Shown piece by piece: positions 1 to 6,567 of a DNA stretch of 12,520 bases (position 1 is the stretch's first letter; the number at the start of each line of letters is the position of its first letter). The notes beneath the pieces are model-generated. The model searched no databases and was not told the origin of the DNA. It was given only the letters and a program-made list of their open reading frames with translations. A program made the position numbers and the translations under genes. The stretch covers positions 1 to 12,520 of the forward strand of contig WAKY01000118.1 of assembly GCA_015523135.1 (NCBI GenBank). The letters are read 5' to 3'. This DNA comes from Candidatus Aciduliprofundum sp. (lineage in GTDB: Archaea > Thermoplasmatota > Thermoplasmata > Thermoplasmatales > Aciduliprofundaceae).

Positions 1-33
1 CCCTATGATGAGAAGTATTATGCAGAGTTATGA
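1..33 (+). CDS. Possible C-terminal tail of an upstream gene (EF-2?)
   Basis: The first eleven codons in frame 1 read PYDEKYYAEL followed by TGA at 31-33, ending just before the EF-1alpha promoter. Ten residues cannot identify a protein. A proline- and tyrosine-containing tail of this kind resembles the C-terminus of archaeal elongation factor 2, and EF-2 often lies near EF-1alpha and uS10 in archaea, so EF-2 is a guess from context. The open frame could also be chance, since the window starts here. Confidence 0.3.
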   Translation, partial: PYDEKYYAEL

Positions 34-42
34 GGAAAAGGA

Positions 43-53
43 TTTATATATAA
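43..53 (+). promoter_or_regulatory. Archaeal TATA box (A-box) and BRE for EF-1alpha
   Basis: TTTATATATAA lies about 35-45 bases upstream of the EF-1alpha start and follows a purine-rich stretch (GAGGAAAAGGA, 32-42) that fits a TFB recognition element. Transcription would start near 70-75, giving a leader of 12-17 bases. That leader just contains the ribosome binding site. Confidence 0.65.
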
Positions 54-73
54 TGCATATATGGGAAAAAGAA

Positions 74-79
74 GGAGGT
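74..79 (+). promoter_or_regulatory. Shine-Dalgarno site of EF-1alpha
   Basis: GGAGGT ends 7 bases before the ATG at 87, an ideal spacing. Another ATG at 80-82 directly abuts the site, is in a different frame and reaches a stop after five codons. Spacing therefore decides for the ATG at 87. Confidence 0.7.
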
Positions 80-86
80 ATGAAAA

Positions 87-1361
87 ATGGCAGATAAAAA
101 ACCACATATGAATATCGTGTTCATCGGCCATGTTGACCACGGTAAATCTACAACAGTAGGTAGATTACTCTATGAGCACGGAGAGATAGATCAGAGAGTT
201 ATAGACCAGTACAGACAGGAAGCAGAGAAACTCGGAAAGAGCACATTTGAATTTGCCTTCGTTATGGACAGGCTCAAAGAAGAGAGAGAAAGGGGCTTGA
301 CCATTGATGTTGCTCACAGGAAATTTGAGACTGATAAATATTACTTCACGATCATCGATGCTCCTGGTCACAGAGACTTTGTTAAGAATATGATCACTGG
401 TACATCTCAGGCAGATGCAGCAGTTCTTATTGTGGCCGCTCCTGAAGGTGTTATGGAGCAAACAAAGGAGCACATATTCCTTGCAAGAACTCTAGGAGTG
501 CCACAGATGATTGTAGCCATCAATAAGATGGATGCAACAAAGCCACCTTACGATGAAAAGAGGTTCAATGAAGTTAAGGAGCAGGTAGAGAAGCTACTAG
601 CAGCAGTTGGATGGAAGAATGTTCCATTCGTGCCAATCTCCGCATACAAAGGAGATAACATAATGAAGAAGAGCGATAATATGCCTTGGTGGAAAGGTCC
701 AACTCTTCTTGACTTACTTAATAACTTGAGTGTTCCACCAAAACCAACCGATAAGCCTCTGCGTATACCTGTACAGGATGTTTACAGCATTACAGGCATT
801 GGTACCGTTCCAGTTGGAAGAGTAGAGACAGGCGTGCTCAAGGTTGGAGACAAAGTTATATTCATGCCAGCAAACAAGAGTGGAGAAGTCAAGAGCATTG
901 AAATGCACCATGAGCCAATGAAGGAAGCATATCCAGGCGACAATATAGGATTTAATGTTAGAGGTATAGGTAAGAAAGATATAAAGAGAGGAGATGTCTG
1001 CGGCCATACAACAAATCCACCTACTGTGGCAAAGAGCTTTACCGCACAGATCGTTGTGCTCAACCATCCAAGCGTTATAGCTCCTGGATACACACCCGTG
1101 TTCCACGCCCACACAGCACAGGTTGCCTGCAGATTTGAAGAGCTCATAAGAACATTAGATCCACGCACTGGTCAGACAAAGCAGGACCATCCTGATTTCT
1201 TGAAGACTGGAGACATTGCCGTAGTAAAGATCGTGCCTACCAGACCTATGGTCATAGAACCAGTTAAAGAGATACCACAGCTTGGAAGATTCGCGGTTAG
1301 AGATATGGGTCAAACTGTAGCTGCAGGCCAGTGCATAGAAGTGGAGAAAAAAACCCTCTAA
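87..1361 (+). CDS. tuf: Translation elongation factor EF-1alpha (aEF1A)
   Basis: This GTPase carries aminoacyl-tRNA to the ribosomal A site in the cytoplasm. The 424 residues match the usual archaeal length. The G domain shows all nucleotide motifs: GHVDHGKST (14-22, P-loop), GLTID with the switch I threonine at 72, DAPGH (91-95), NKMD (146-149) and SAYKG (185-189). Two beta-barrel domains follow, with the family segments YSITGIGTVPVGRVETG and FAVRDMGQTVAAGQ. The start is fixed by GGAGGT seven bases upstream. Ribosomal protein uS10 follows after 24 bases, a common archaeal pairing that implies co-transcription. The sequence is closest, from memory, to Thermoplasma-type EF-1alpha and is the best lineage marker in the window. 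Nothing is missing or altered. Confidence 0.98.
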   Translation: MADKKPHMNIVFIGHVDHGKSTTVGRLLYEHGEIDQRVIDQYRQEAEKLGKSTFEFAFVMDRLKEERERGLTIDVAHRKFETDKYYFTIIDAPGHRDFVKNMITGTSQADAAVLIVAAPEGVMEQTKEHIFLARTLGVPQMIVAINKMDATKPPYDEKRFNEVKEQVEKLLAAVGWKNVPFVPISAYKGDNIMKKSDNMPWWKGPTLLDLLNNLSVPPKPTDKPLRIPVQDVYSITGIGTVPVGRVETGVLKVGDKVIFMPANKSGEVKSIEMHHEPMKEAYPGDNIGFNVRGIGKKDIKRGDVCGHTTNPPTVAKSFTAQIVVLNHPSVIAPGYTPVFHAHTAQVACRFEELIRTLDPRTGQTKQDHPDFLKTGDIAVVKIVPTRPMVIEPVKEIPQLGRFAVRDMGQTVAAGQCIEVEKKTL

Positions 1362-1375
1362 TTTTTTTAATTTTT
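1362..1375 (+). terminator. T-rich tract between EF-1alpha and uS10 (possible partial terminator)
   Basis: Seven T, two A and five T directly follow the EF-1alpha stop codon. Archaeal RNA polymerase can terminate on U-rich tracts without a hairpin, so some transcripts may end here and lower uS10 output relative to EF-1alpha. Only 10 bases separate the tract from the uS10 ATG and I see no promoter between, so read-through must feed uS10. Confidence 0.35.
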
Positions 1376-1385
1376 GGTGAGATAA

Positions 1386-1700
1386 ATGGCTGTATATAAA
1401 GCCAGAATAAGGCTAAGTGGTGCCGACCATAAAAAAGTGGATGAAGTTTGCAATCAAATTAAGAAAATTGCTGAGAGAACAGGTGTAGAGCTCCATGGAC
1501 CTATCCCTTTACCAACAAAGAGGCTTGTAGTGCCTGTACGCAAAGCTCCCGATGGTGAAGGAAGTGAAACTTGGGAGCGCTGGGAAATGCGTATCCATAA
1601 AAGATTAATAGATATAGATGCAGATGAAAGGGCACTAAGACAACTCATGCGCATTCAGATTCCAGATGGAATACATATTGAAATTGAGTTAAAATCTTAA
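1386..1700 (+). CDS. rps10: 30S ribosomal protein uS10
   Basis: This is a small-subunit head protein of the ribosome. Its 104 residues are the normal archaeal size. The family loop and core are clear: HGPIPLPTKRLVVPVRKAP (37-55), the ETWERWEMRIHKR segment (61-73) and the IDIDADERALRQLMRIQIPDGIHIEIEL C-terminal strands. GGTGA at 1376-1380 is the ribosome binding site, five bases before the ATG. The gene is probably co-transcribed with EF-1alpha. Its TAA lies within the same TTAA tetranucleotide that forms the stop codon of dacZ on the other strand, so the two genes overlap tail to tail by four bases. Confidence 0.97.
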   Translation: MAVYKARIRLSGADHKKVDEVCNQIKKIAERTGVELHGPIPLPTKRLVVPVRKAPDGEGSETWERWEMRIHKRLIDIDADERALRQLMRIQIPDGIHIEIELKS

Positions 1701-2494
1701 AAATCATTAAGCTCGTATATCTTTTCTCCATCTCTATATATACTTATTGTGCCTTCTGCAGAAACTGCAAGACTTATAGCCTTCGTTAATTTTGTTATTG
1801 ACCTTGCAGCAAGATGTCTTCCTCCAAATCCGTCCATTAGCCATTCTTCAATTGACAAATTTTTAACATAAACTCCAGTAGAAACCACATATCCATCATT
1901 GTCTATAAGCGTGGCTCCATCCATTATGGCAAATTCTCGTAAGGTATCAAAATTATCCTCGTTCAAAATACTTCTCATCTCCATATCTATTCCAACTATG
2001 GGATTGGCTATCTTTTGAATTACATAATTTTTAACATTGCTCGTATCTCCAACTATGAAGAGCGCACCTGCTGGTGTGCCTTCTCTACCCTTTTTCACGA
2101 TAGACATGGCAAGTTTTAAGACATTCTCTACAATTTCTCCATTTATTCTATCTGAAATCATATTTATCAACATTGGTAAATTCATCTTGCTCATATCAAA
2201 AAATAGTTTATGCTCTTCGCCTTCTTTTGAAAATAATACAAGAACTCTATCTCTAGAATTTATGTAAGAGGAATTCAATAAATAAAAAATTGTATCTTTT
2301 ATCAACCCTAAATCTTCTATATCTGGATATTTAGCATAATCGGAAAATATTCTACTCACATTTTTCTTTAAAAGAAAATCTGCTCGAGGTCTTTTTCCCT
2401 TAGGATAAATCACAATAATTGGCTTATCCATATAATCTTGAGCAATGCTCTCCGGATCTTCTCCCATAACAACAATTTTTGTAGGCTCATCCAC
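1697..2494 (-). CDS. dacZ: Diadenylate cyclase, archaeal DacZ type (c-di-AMP synthase)
   Basis: This enzyme condenses two ATP into the second messenger cyclic di-AMP. Residues about 125-262 form a DisA_N/DAC domain. It has the lead-in GREGTPAGALFIVGD (137-150), the catalytic DGA motif (192-194), the ATP-binding GGRHLAAR (224-231) and SAEG (245-248). Residues 1-120 are a separate alpha/beta region, as in the soluble archaeal DacZ proteins; no membrane segments are seen. The 265-residue length fits that family. The most upstream start is GTG at 2494, preceded two codons earlier by an in-frame stop. It lacks a clear Shine-Dalgarno site, and an ATG at residue 10 is the alternative. It is the last gene of a five-gene operon, 24 bases after the Trax-like gene. 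In other archaea c-di-AMP is tied to osmotic and potassium balance; no such target gene is seen here. Confidence 0.9.
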   Translation of the reverse strand: MDEPTKIVVMGEDPESIAQDYMDKPIIVIYPKGKRPRADFLLKKNVSRIFSDYAKYPDIEDLGLIKDTIFYLLNSSYINSRDRVLVLFSKEGEEHKLFFDMSKMNLPMLINMISDRINGEIVENVLKLAMSIVKKGREGTPAGALFIVGDTSNVKNYVIQKIANPIVGIDMEMRSILNEDNFDTLREFAIMDGATLIDNDGYVVSTGVYVKNLSIEEWLMDGFGGRHLAARSITKLTKAISLAVSAEGTISIYRDGEKIYELNDF

Positions 2495-2518
2495 AGATTA
2501 TCAAAATAATGCAGATAT

Positions 2519-3160
2519 TTAATTTTTCTTGTTTTCCATCTTTTTTGCAATTTTTTCTGCCATCAGAGCCATGGTTAGCTCTCCTCTTGTCTTTTCAATC
2601 AACACCCTGGCAGTATCCTGTTTAGGTTTAAGGGGAACAAGCCCAGAAGGATAATTGAAGCGCATAAGCATCTCATATATTTCCTCCATTATTTTTAGAT
2701 ATTCTTCTGCCCTTTCAAAATTTTCAATTTTAATTGATTCAAGAACTTCCCTTCTCAATTCACCCACAACATCTCCCATCCCCATTAAATAGGCTTCTGA
2801 ATTTATTCCAAGATCCTTGTGTGAAGGTATTGGCTTACCTTGAATTATTGCTCTAAATATTTGAGATTCACAGTATTCTTGAAATGCATTCTGCACAAAG
2901 CCAGAGTATAGGAGATCAGGATATTGATTGGTTAATAAACTCTTAAGATGCCATACCTCTTCCTTCAACTTCCTTATTATTTCGTTTTCATCCTCTTGCC
3001 TATGCATCATTATTATTGATTGGGAAGACATTCTCGTTATTACTCTCGCTGACTTTATAGCTATTTCTCTAACAGAATCCTTCTCATAGAGCTCTTCTTC
3101 TATTAAATCGCCAATTTCCCTGAGATTCATACTATCCTTTATTAACTCAAAATATTTCAA
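2519..3160 (-). CDS. Trax/translin-family RNase
   Basis: This is an all-helical protein of 213 residues belonging to the translin/Trax superfamily. Eukaryotic Trax is the catalytic subunit of C3PO, and archaeal Trax-like proteins form octameric shells that bind and cut RNA. The metal-binding acidic residues of active Trax are present with the right spacing: E95 and E98 in QEYCES, and D130 and E134 in GDVVGE. The protein should therefore be a Mg-dependent endoribonuclease rather than a translin-like inactive subunit. The C-terminal half keeps the family's FNYPSGLVPLKPKQDTAR segment (168-185). The start overlapping the JAMM stop is TTG at 3160 (TTGA overlap); the ATG at residue 11, preceded by AAGGA, is an alternative. 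RNA substrates in archaea are unknown to me. Confidence 0.85.
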   Translation of the reverse strand: MKYFELIKDSMNLREIGDLIEEELYEKDSVREIAIKSARVITRMSSQSIIMMHRQEDENEIIRKLKEEVWHLKSLLTNQYPDLLYSGFVQNAFQEYCESQIFRAIIQGKPIPSHKDLGINSEAYLMGMGDVVGELRREVLESIKIENFERAEEYLKIMEEIYEMLMRFNYPSGLVPLKPKQDTARVLIEKTRGELTMALMAEKIAKKMENKKN

Positions 3161-3528
3161 ATTACCTTTACCTCTATTTCCTCACCCCTTCTATTATATG
3201 CCTTCCAAGAATCCATAGTGTAGGGATAAGCAACAATAATATGAATATCTCCTGTTTTAGAAAACATATCCAAATCTGCTTGCGAGGGTATGGGAAAACC
3301 GGATGGATGAGAGTGCACAGAGCCAACAATAGTGAAATCAATTGGTTTCATAAGAAGATTATAAAGAACGCTACTACCTCCAGAAACAGTACCTGGGAGA
3401 AGAATTATCTCGTAAATTATGTTATGCTTTGCTCTCAAAAATGCTCCAAATTCGTTTGGGTATGAGGATTTGGAAGATTCCATTATTAATTTGAGTACCT
3501 CTTTCTTTATTTTCCACACATTATTCAC
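3157..3528 (-). CDS. JAMM/MPN+ zinc metalloprotease (possible desampylase)
   Basis: This small cytoplasmic isopeptidase candidate consists of a single JAB/MPN domain (123 residues, standard for archaeal stand-alone JAMM proteins). All catalytic elements are visible: the glutamate E26 in NEFGAF, the zinc ligands H72 and H74 in HSHP, S82 and D85, that is HxH-x7-S-x2-D. In Haloferax a similar JAMM protein removes ubiquitin-like SAMP modifiers, so deconjugation or processing of a Ubl protein is the likely role here. No Ubl or E1 gene is in the window to confirm it. The start is GTG at 3528, overlapping the NAD kinase stop (GTGA); the next in-frame ATG is at residue 16 and would remove the first helix. 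The downstream Trax-like gene overlaps by four bases. Confidence 0.88.
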   Translation of the reverse strand: MNNVWKIKKEVLKLIMESSKSSYPNEFGAFLRAKHNIIYEIILLPGTVSGGSSVLYNLLMKPIDFTIVGSVHSHPSGFPIPSQADLDMFSKTGDIHIIVAYPYTMDSWKAYNRRGEEIEVKVI

Positions 3529-4313
3529 CCTATCAATCTCTCCCTTATCCTCTTTATCGTTGAATTTGTGAACCTTATGAACTCAGCATAATTCTCAGAT
3601 TTTTCTATTTCCACTACATCATCATTGGAAATTTTAACACTGTGTTGCCCATCCAAAACTAAAAGATTCGATTTACCATCTTTTAGTGTTATCCTCATTT
3701 TACCAGCAGGAAGAACAAACGATTTAGGATACTTCTTAAATGGAGCTATAGGCGTCAAAACCATTCCTTCTAAATTTGGATGTAAAATGGGCCCTCCAGC
3801 ACTTAAAGCATAAGAGGTGGATCCCGTGGGAGTTGCCACAATGAGTCCATCAGCCCTAAACTCCTCTAGTAATTCTTTTTCATAAAATACAATATAACTC
3901 CTAAGCTTTGCTATCTCAGCTGTGTGTATAACTACTTCATTTGTACAATCGTAAAGTCTCTTACCATTTAAAATTACCTTTATTTTCATTCTTCTATCCA
4001 AAAAATAATCTCCATTTTCAATTTTATTTATAGCACTATCTATTTCTTCAGGATTTATCTCAGTTAAAAAGCCCAAAAGCCCCATATTCACCCCTAATAT
4101 TTTGCCGCGAGCCCTCTGCAATGCTAAAAGAATAGTCCCATCTCCACCGACAGTGATTATGACATCCACATTCATATCCTCAATTGGAATGCCATTTATA
4201 CCAAGAGCTCTAGCTGTTTTCTCCTCCACCACCGGGTTAACTTTTTCAAATATTTTCTTTGCAAATTTTATGCATTCCTCTTTCTCTGGATTGGCTATTA
4301 ACCCATACTTCAT
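3525..4313 (-). CDS. nadK: NAD kinase
   Basis: This enzyme phosphorylates NAD to NADP using ATP or polyphosphate. The 262 residues show the diagnostic GGDGT (56-60), the GLLGFLTE segment (78-85), the NE pair (125-126) and the glycine-rich DGLIVATPTGST (155-166) followed by YALSAGGPI. The length is normal for archaeal NAD kinases. The start is certain: GGAGGTG lies five bases before the ATG, which overlaps the stop of the upstream phosphatase (ATGA). The phosphatase-then-kinase order is that of the fused Methanocaldococcus protein MJ0917, whose two domains have NADP phosphatase and NAD kinase activity. The pair here looks like an unfused version. Confidence 0.95.
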   Translation of the reverse strand: MKYGLIANPEKEECIKFAKKIFEKVNPVVEEKTARALGINGIPIEDMNVDVIITVGGDGTILLALQRARGKILGVNMGLLGFLTEINPEEIDSAINKIENGDYFLDRRMKIKVILNGKRLYDCTNEVVIHTAEIAKLRSYIVFYEKELLEEFRADGLIVATPTGSTSYALSAGGPILHPNLEGMVLTPIAPFKKYPKSFVLPAGKMRITLKDGKSNLLVLDGQHSVKISNDDVVEIEKSENYAEFIRFTNSTIKRIRERLIG

Positions 4314-5086
4314 CTAAGCACCTCCAAAAGTTCGGGATTTGCCGCTGCTATGACACTCTTTCTCTCCATTCCAAGAATCTCCATATCCAAGGGCTTTAAT
4401 GTTTCATCTACTACAACCCCTCCTGCTTCTTTTACAATTAAATAAGCTGCAGCAATATCCACTATCCTTAGATAACCATTCTCTTTGAATTTGTAAATGA
4501 ACATGTCAGCTATGCCCTCTGCAACCATACACATCTCTAAAGCTGCTGAGCCCAAAGCACGAGTTCTTCTGATTTTCTGAGCAAGCTCAAACGATTGCTT
4601 ATGCGCTTTCTTGCCAAGATAGATTACATAAAGATTTTTCTTACCATCAACCTTTAATTTTTCCCCATTCTTGTATGCTCCTTCACCCTTTATCGCCCAA
4701 TAATCAACATTTAAAGGAACATTCTTAACAAGCCCATACTCCACATCCTGCAAATTCTTTTTTCCTATGGCAATTGATACTGCATAAAATGGTATTCCGT
4801 TCTCAGCATTATATGAGCCATCTAGAGGGTCCACAATTATCGTTCTCTCATATCCCCTATCAATAAACCCCGCTTCTTCAGTAAATATATTGTAAGGCAT
4901 ATCCCCCTCTTTAACCATTTGAATTATTCTGTTTTCAGCTCTAACATCAACAAGGGATGATGGTGCACCATAGGCGCCCATTTGAACGGTCTTTGCAGCT
5001 TCTTTGCCATAATCTTCCAAAATAGCAAGAATCTCTTTTCTTGCTTCATCCGCTAATTTTTTTATGTTTTCTAGATCTTCTTTCAT
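4310..5086 (-). CDS. suhB: Inositol monophosphatase-family phosphatase (IMPase/FBPase; likely NADP phosphatase)
   Basis: This is a metal-dependent phosphomonoesterase of the archaeal IMPase/FBPase family. Metal-site residues are visible: D47 and E51 near the N-terminus, E70-E71 (FTEEAG), the DPLDGS motif (86-91) and D210 in IVDIAAA, the counterpart of the WDxAA motif. The 258 residues are typical. Archaeal members act on inositol-1-phosphate and fructose-1,6-bisphosphate, and those linked to NAD kinase (as in MJ0917) hydrolyse NADP. Overlap by four bases with nadK makes NADP phosphatase the preferred role, but sequence alone cannot exclude FBPase or IMPase activity. It is the first gene of the operon. 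The ATG at 5086 has no clear Shine-Dalgarno site, which fits leaderless translation from the TATA-like element about 20-27 bases upstream. Confidence 0.88.
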   Translation of the reverse strand: MKEDLENIKKLADEARKEILAILEDYGKEAAKTVQMGAYGAPSSLVDVRAENRIIQMVKEGDMPYNIFTEEAGFIDRGYERTIIVDPLDGSYNAENGIPFYAVSIAIGKKNLQDVEYGLVKNVPLNVDYWAIKGEGAYKNGEKLKVDGKKNLYVIYLGKKAHKQSFELAQKIRRTRALGSAALEMCMVAEGIADMFIYKFKENGYLRIVDIAAAYLIVKEAGGVVVDETLKPLDMEILGMERKSVIAAANPELLEVLR

Positions 5087-5105
5087 CTTCTATGCATGGC
5101 ACATC

Positions 5106-5113
5106 AAATATTT
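5106..5113 (-). promoter_or_regulatory. Candidate promoter of the phosphatase-nadK-JAMM-Trax-dacZ operon
   Basis: On the - strand AAATATTT is centred about 24-25 bases upstream of the ATG at 5086. This is the archaeal TATA spacing for a transcript starting at or next to the start codon. The absence of a ribosome binding site there agrees with a leaderless mRNA. The element is weak and palindromic, so it is only a candidate. Confidence 0.35.
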
Positions 5114-5120
5114 GTGTTTT

Positions 5121-5134
5121 TCCAAAAATAAAAG
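5121..5134 (-). terminator. U-rich terminator after the Nfn/Sud operon
   Basis: Immediately after the stop codon at 5136 the - strand reads TCTTTTATTTTTGG. This is a T-rich tract without a hairpin, as archaeal RNA polymerase uses for intrinsic termination. It separates the redox operon from the next operon on the same strand. Confidence 0.4.
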
Positions 5135-5135
5135 A

Positions 5136-6566
5136 TTAGAAGGTTTTTTGATTTATCTCTTTAGGCCATTCACCCGTTCTTATGTACTCATCAATTGCCT
5201 TAGCGGCCCTCTTTCCATCGCCCATGGCTAAGACCACTGTTGCTTCTCCACGCACTGCATCTCCTCCTGCAAATACTCCTGGCATAGTTGTGCGATACTT
5301 CTCATCTACAACCAGGGTACCCCATTTCGTAGTTTTCAATTCTGGCACTTCCTGATAAAGAACCTTATTCGGTCTCTGACCTATTGCAAACACCACTGCA
5401 TCTACCTCCAATGCAAACTCACTACCTGGAATTGGTTCCGGCCTTCTTCTTCCAGATAAATCTGGCTCACCAAGTTTATTCATTATAAGCTTTACGACCT
5501 TAACATTGCAGTTCTCATCTCCTATGAACTCCACTGGACTAACAAGAAACATGAATTTCACACCTTCCTCTTCTGCATGGTGAATCTCTTCTTGCCTGGC
5601 TGTCATGTACTCACGGGTTCTACGATAGAGGATGTAAACTTCCTCAAAGCCAACACGCAAAGCGCTGCGAGCTGCATCCATAGCAACATTACCCGCTCCT
5701 ATAACTGCAAGGCGCTTTCCAACTTTTATAGGTGTGTCGTACTCTGGGAACTTGTAGGCCTTCATTAAATTTATCCTTGTCAAAAATTCATTTGCACTGT
5801 AAATTCCCTTACAATTCACTCCTGGTAAATTCAAGAATTTAGGAGTTCCCGCTCCAGTACCCAAGAACACTGCATCATACTCCTTTGTCAAATCGTATAA
5901 GCTAAGAGTCTTACCTATAACTACATTTGTCTCAATCTTTGCACCTAACATTTTGAGGTATTTGACCTCATATTTAACAATGTCCTTAGGCAACCTGAAT
6001 TCAGGAATTCCATAAATCAATACACCTCCTGGCTCATGGAGTGCTTCATAAACAGTGACATCGTAGCCCATCTTTATCAAATCAGAAGCGGCTGTTAATC
6101 CACTTGGTCCAGAACCAACTATAGCAACCTTCTTTCCATTCTTGGGCGCTATCTTTGTCTCAGGCATAATGCCATGCTCTCTAGCATAATCTGCTACAAA
6201 TCTTTCAAGCTTACCAATGTTCACCTTATCTCCGAGCTTGCCCATGACACAGTTCATCTCACATTGCTCTTCCTGAGGGCAAACCCTACCTGTTATGCCT
6301 GGAAGAGAATTTGTCTCGTGAATTACTTCCAAAGCACCCTTTATATCCTCCTCTAGAATCTTCTTTATAAAGCCAGGAATATTGACATTAACCGGGCATC
6401 CCTTTATGCATGGAGCAAAATTATAAGGACATTGAAGGCAGCGAGATGCTTCTTCCTTAGCCAGCTCAAATGTATAACCTAATGCCACTTCATCAAAATT
6501 ATGAATTCTAGCCTTAGGATCTTGCTCAGGTACTGCAATTCTCTTCTTTTTTATTGGTTTTGCCAT
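5136..6566 (-). CDS. sudA: Nfn/sulfide dehydrogenase large subunit (GltD-like, NADPH-binding)
   Basis: This is the large subunit of the two-subunit NAD(P)H:ferredoxin oxidoreductase known as NfnB/SudA. The N-terminal region carries cysteines for two [4Fe-4S] clusters: C43, C46, C53, C57 and C96, C102, C106. Two Rossmann motifs follow, GSGPSG (151-156) for FAD and GAGNVAMD (290-297) for NADPH, then the FAD-closing GGDAVRG (434-440). The 476 residues match Pyrococcus SudA. It is related to glutamate synthase small subunit, but no large glutamate synthase subunit is nearby and the partner gene ends one base upstream. The Nfn/Sud reading is therefore preferred. GGGGGTG at 6574-6580, inside the end of the partner gene, is the ribosome binding site. 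The enzyme exchanges electrons among NADPH, NADH and ferredoxin, or reduces polysulfide. Confidence 0.9.
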   Translation of the reverse strand: MAKPIKKKRIAVPEQDPKARIHNFDEVALGYTFELAKEEASRCLQCPYNFAPCIKGCPVNVNIPGFIKKILEEDIKGALEVIHETNSLPGITGRVCPQEEQCEMNCVMGKLGDKVNIGKLERFVADYAREHGIMPETKIAPKNGKKVAIVGSGPSGLTAASDLIKMGYDVTVYEALHEPGGVLIYGIPEFRLPKDIVKYEVKYLKMLGAKIETNVVIGKTLSLYDLTKEYDAVFLGTGAGTPKFLNLPGVNCKGIYSANEFLTRINLMKAYKFPEYDTPIKVGKRLAVIGAGNVAMDAARSALRVGFEEVYILYRRTREYMTARQEEIHHAEEEGVKFMFLVSPVEFIGDENCNVKVVKLIMNKLGEPDLSGRRRPEPIPGSEFALEVDAVVFAIGQRPNKVLYQEVPELKTTKWGTLVVDEKYRTTMPGVFAGGDAVRGEATVVLAMGDGKRAAKAIDEYIRTGEWPKEINQKTF

Positions 6567-6567
6567 T

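Noticed and set aside
80..97. Five-codon open frame (ATG at 80) overlapping the EF-1alpha start
   Set aside because: The ATG touches the GGAGGT site with no spacing, so initiation there is unlikely. It is best seen as chance overlap.
714..1168. Two - strand open frames of about 130 codons inside EF-1alpha
   Set aside because: They lie fully antisense to a conserved gene, show no recognisable motif and have no promoter or ribosome binding site. They are shadows of the coding strand.
5136..6566. Glutamate synthase small subunit (GltD)
   Set aside because: The fold is shared, but no glutamate synthase large subunit is present, and the gene is coupled to an NfnA/SudB subunit one base upstream.
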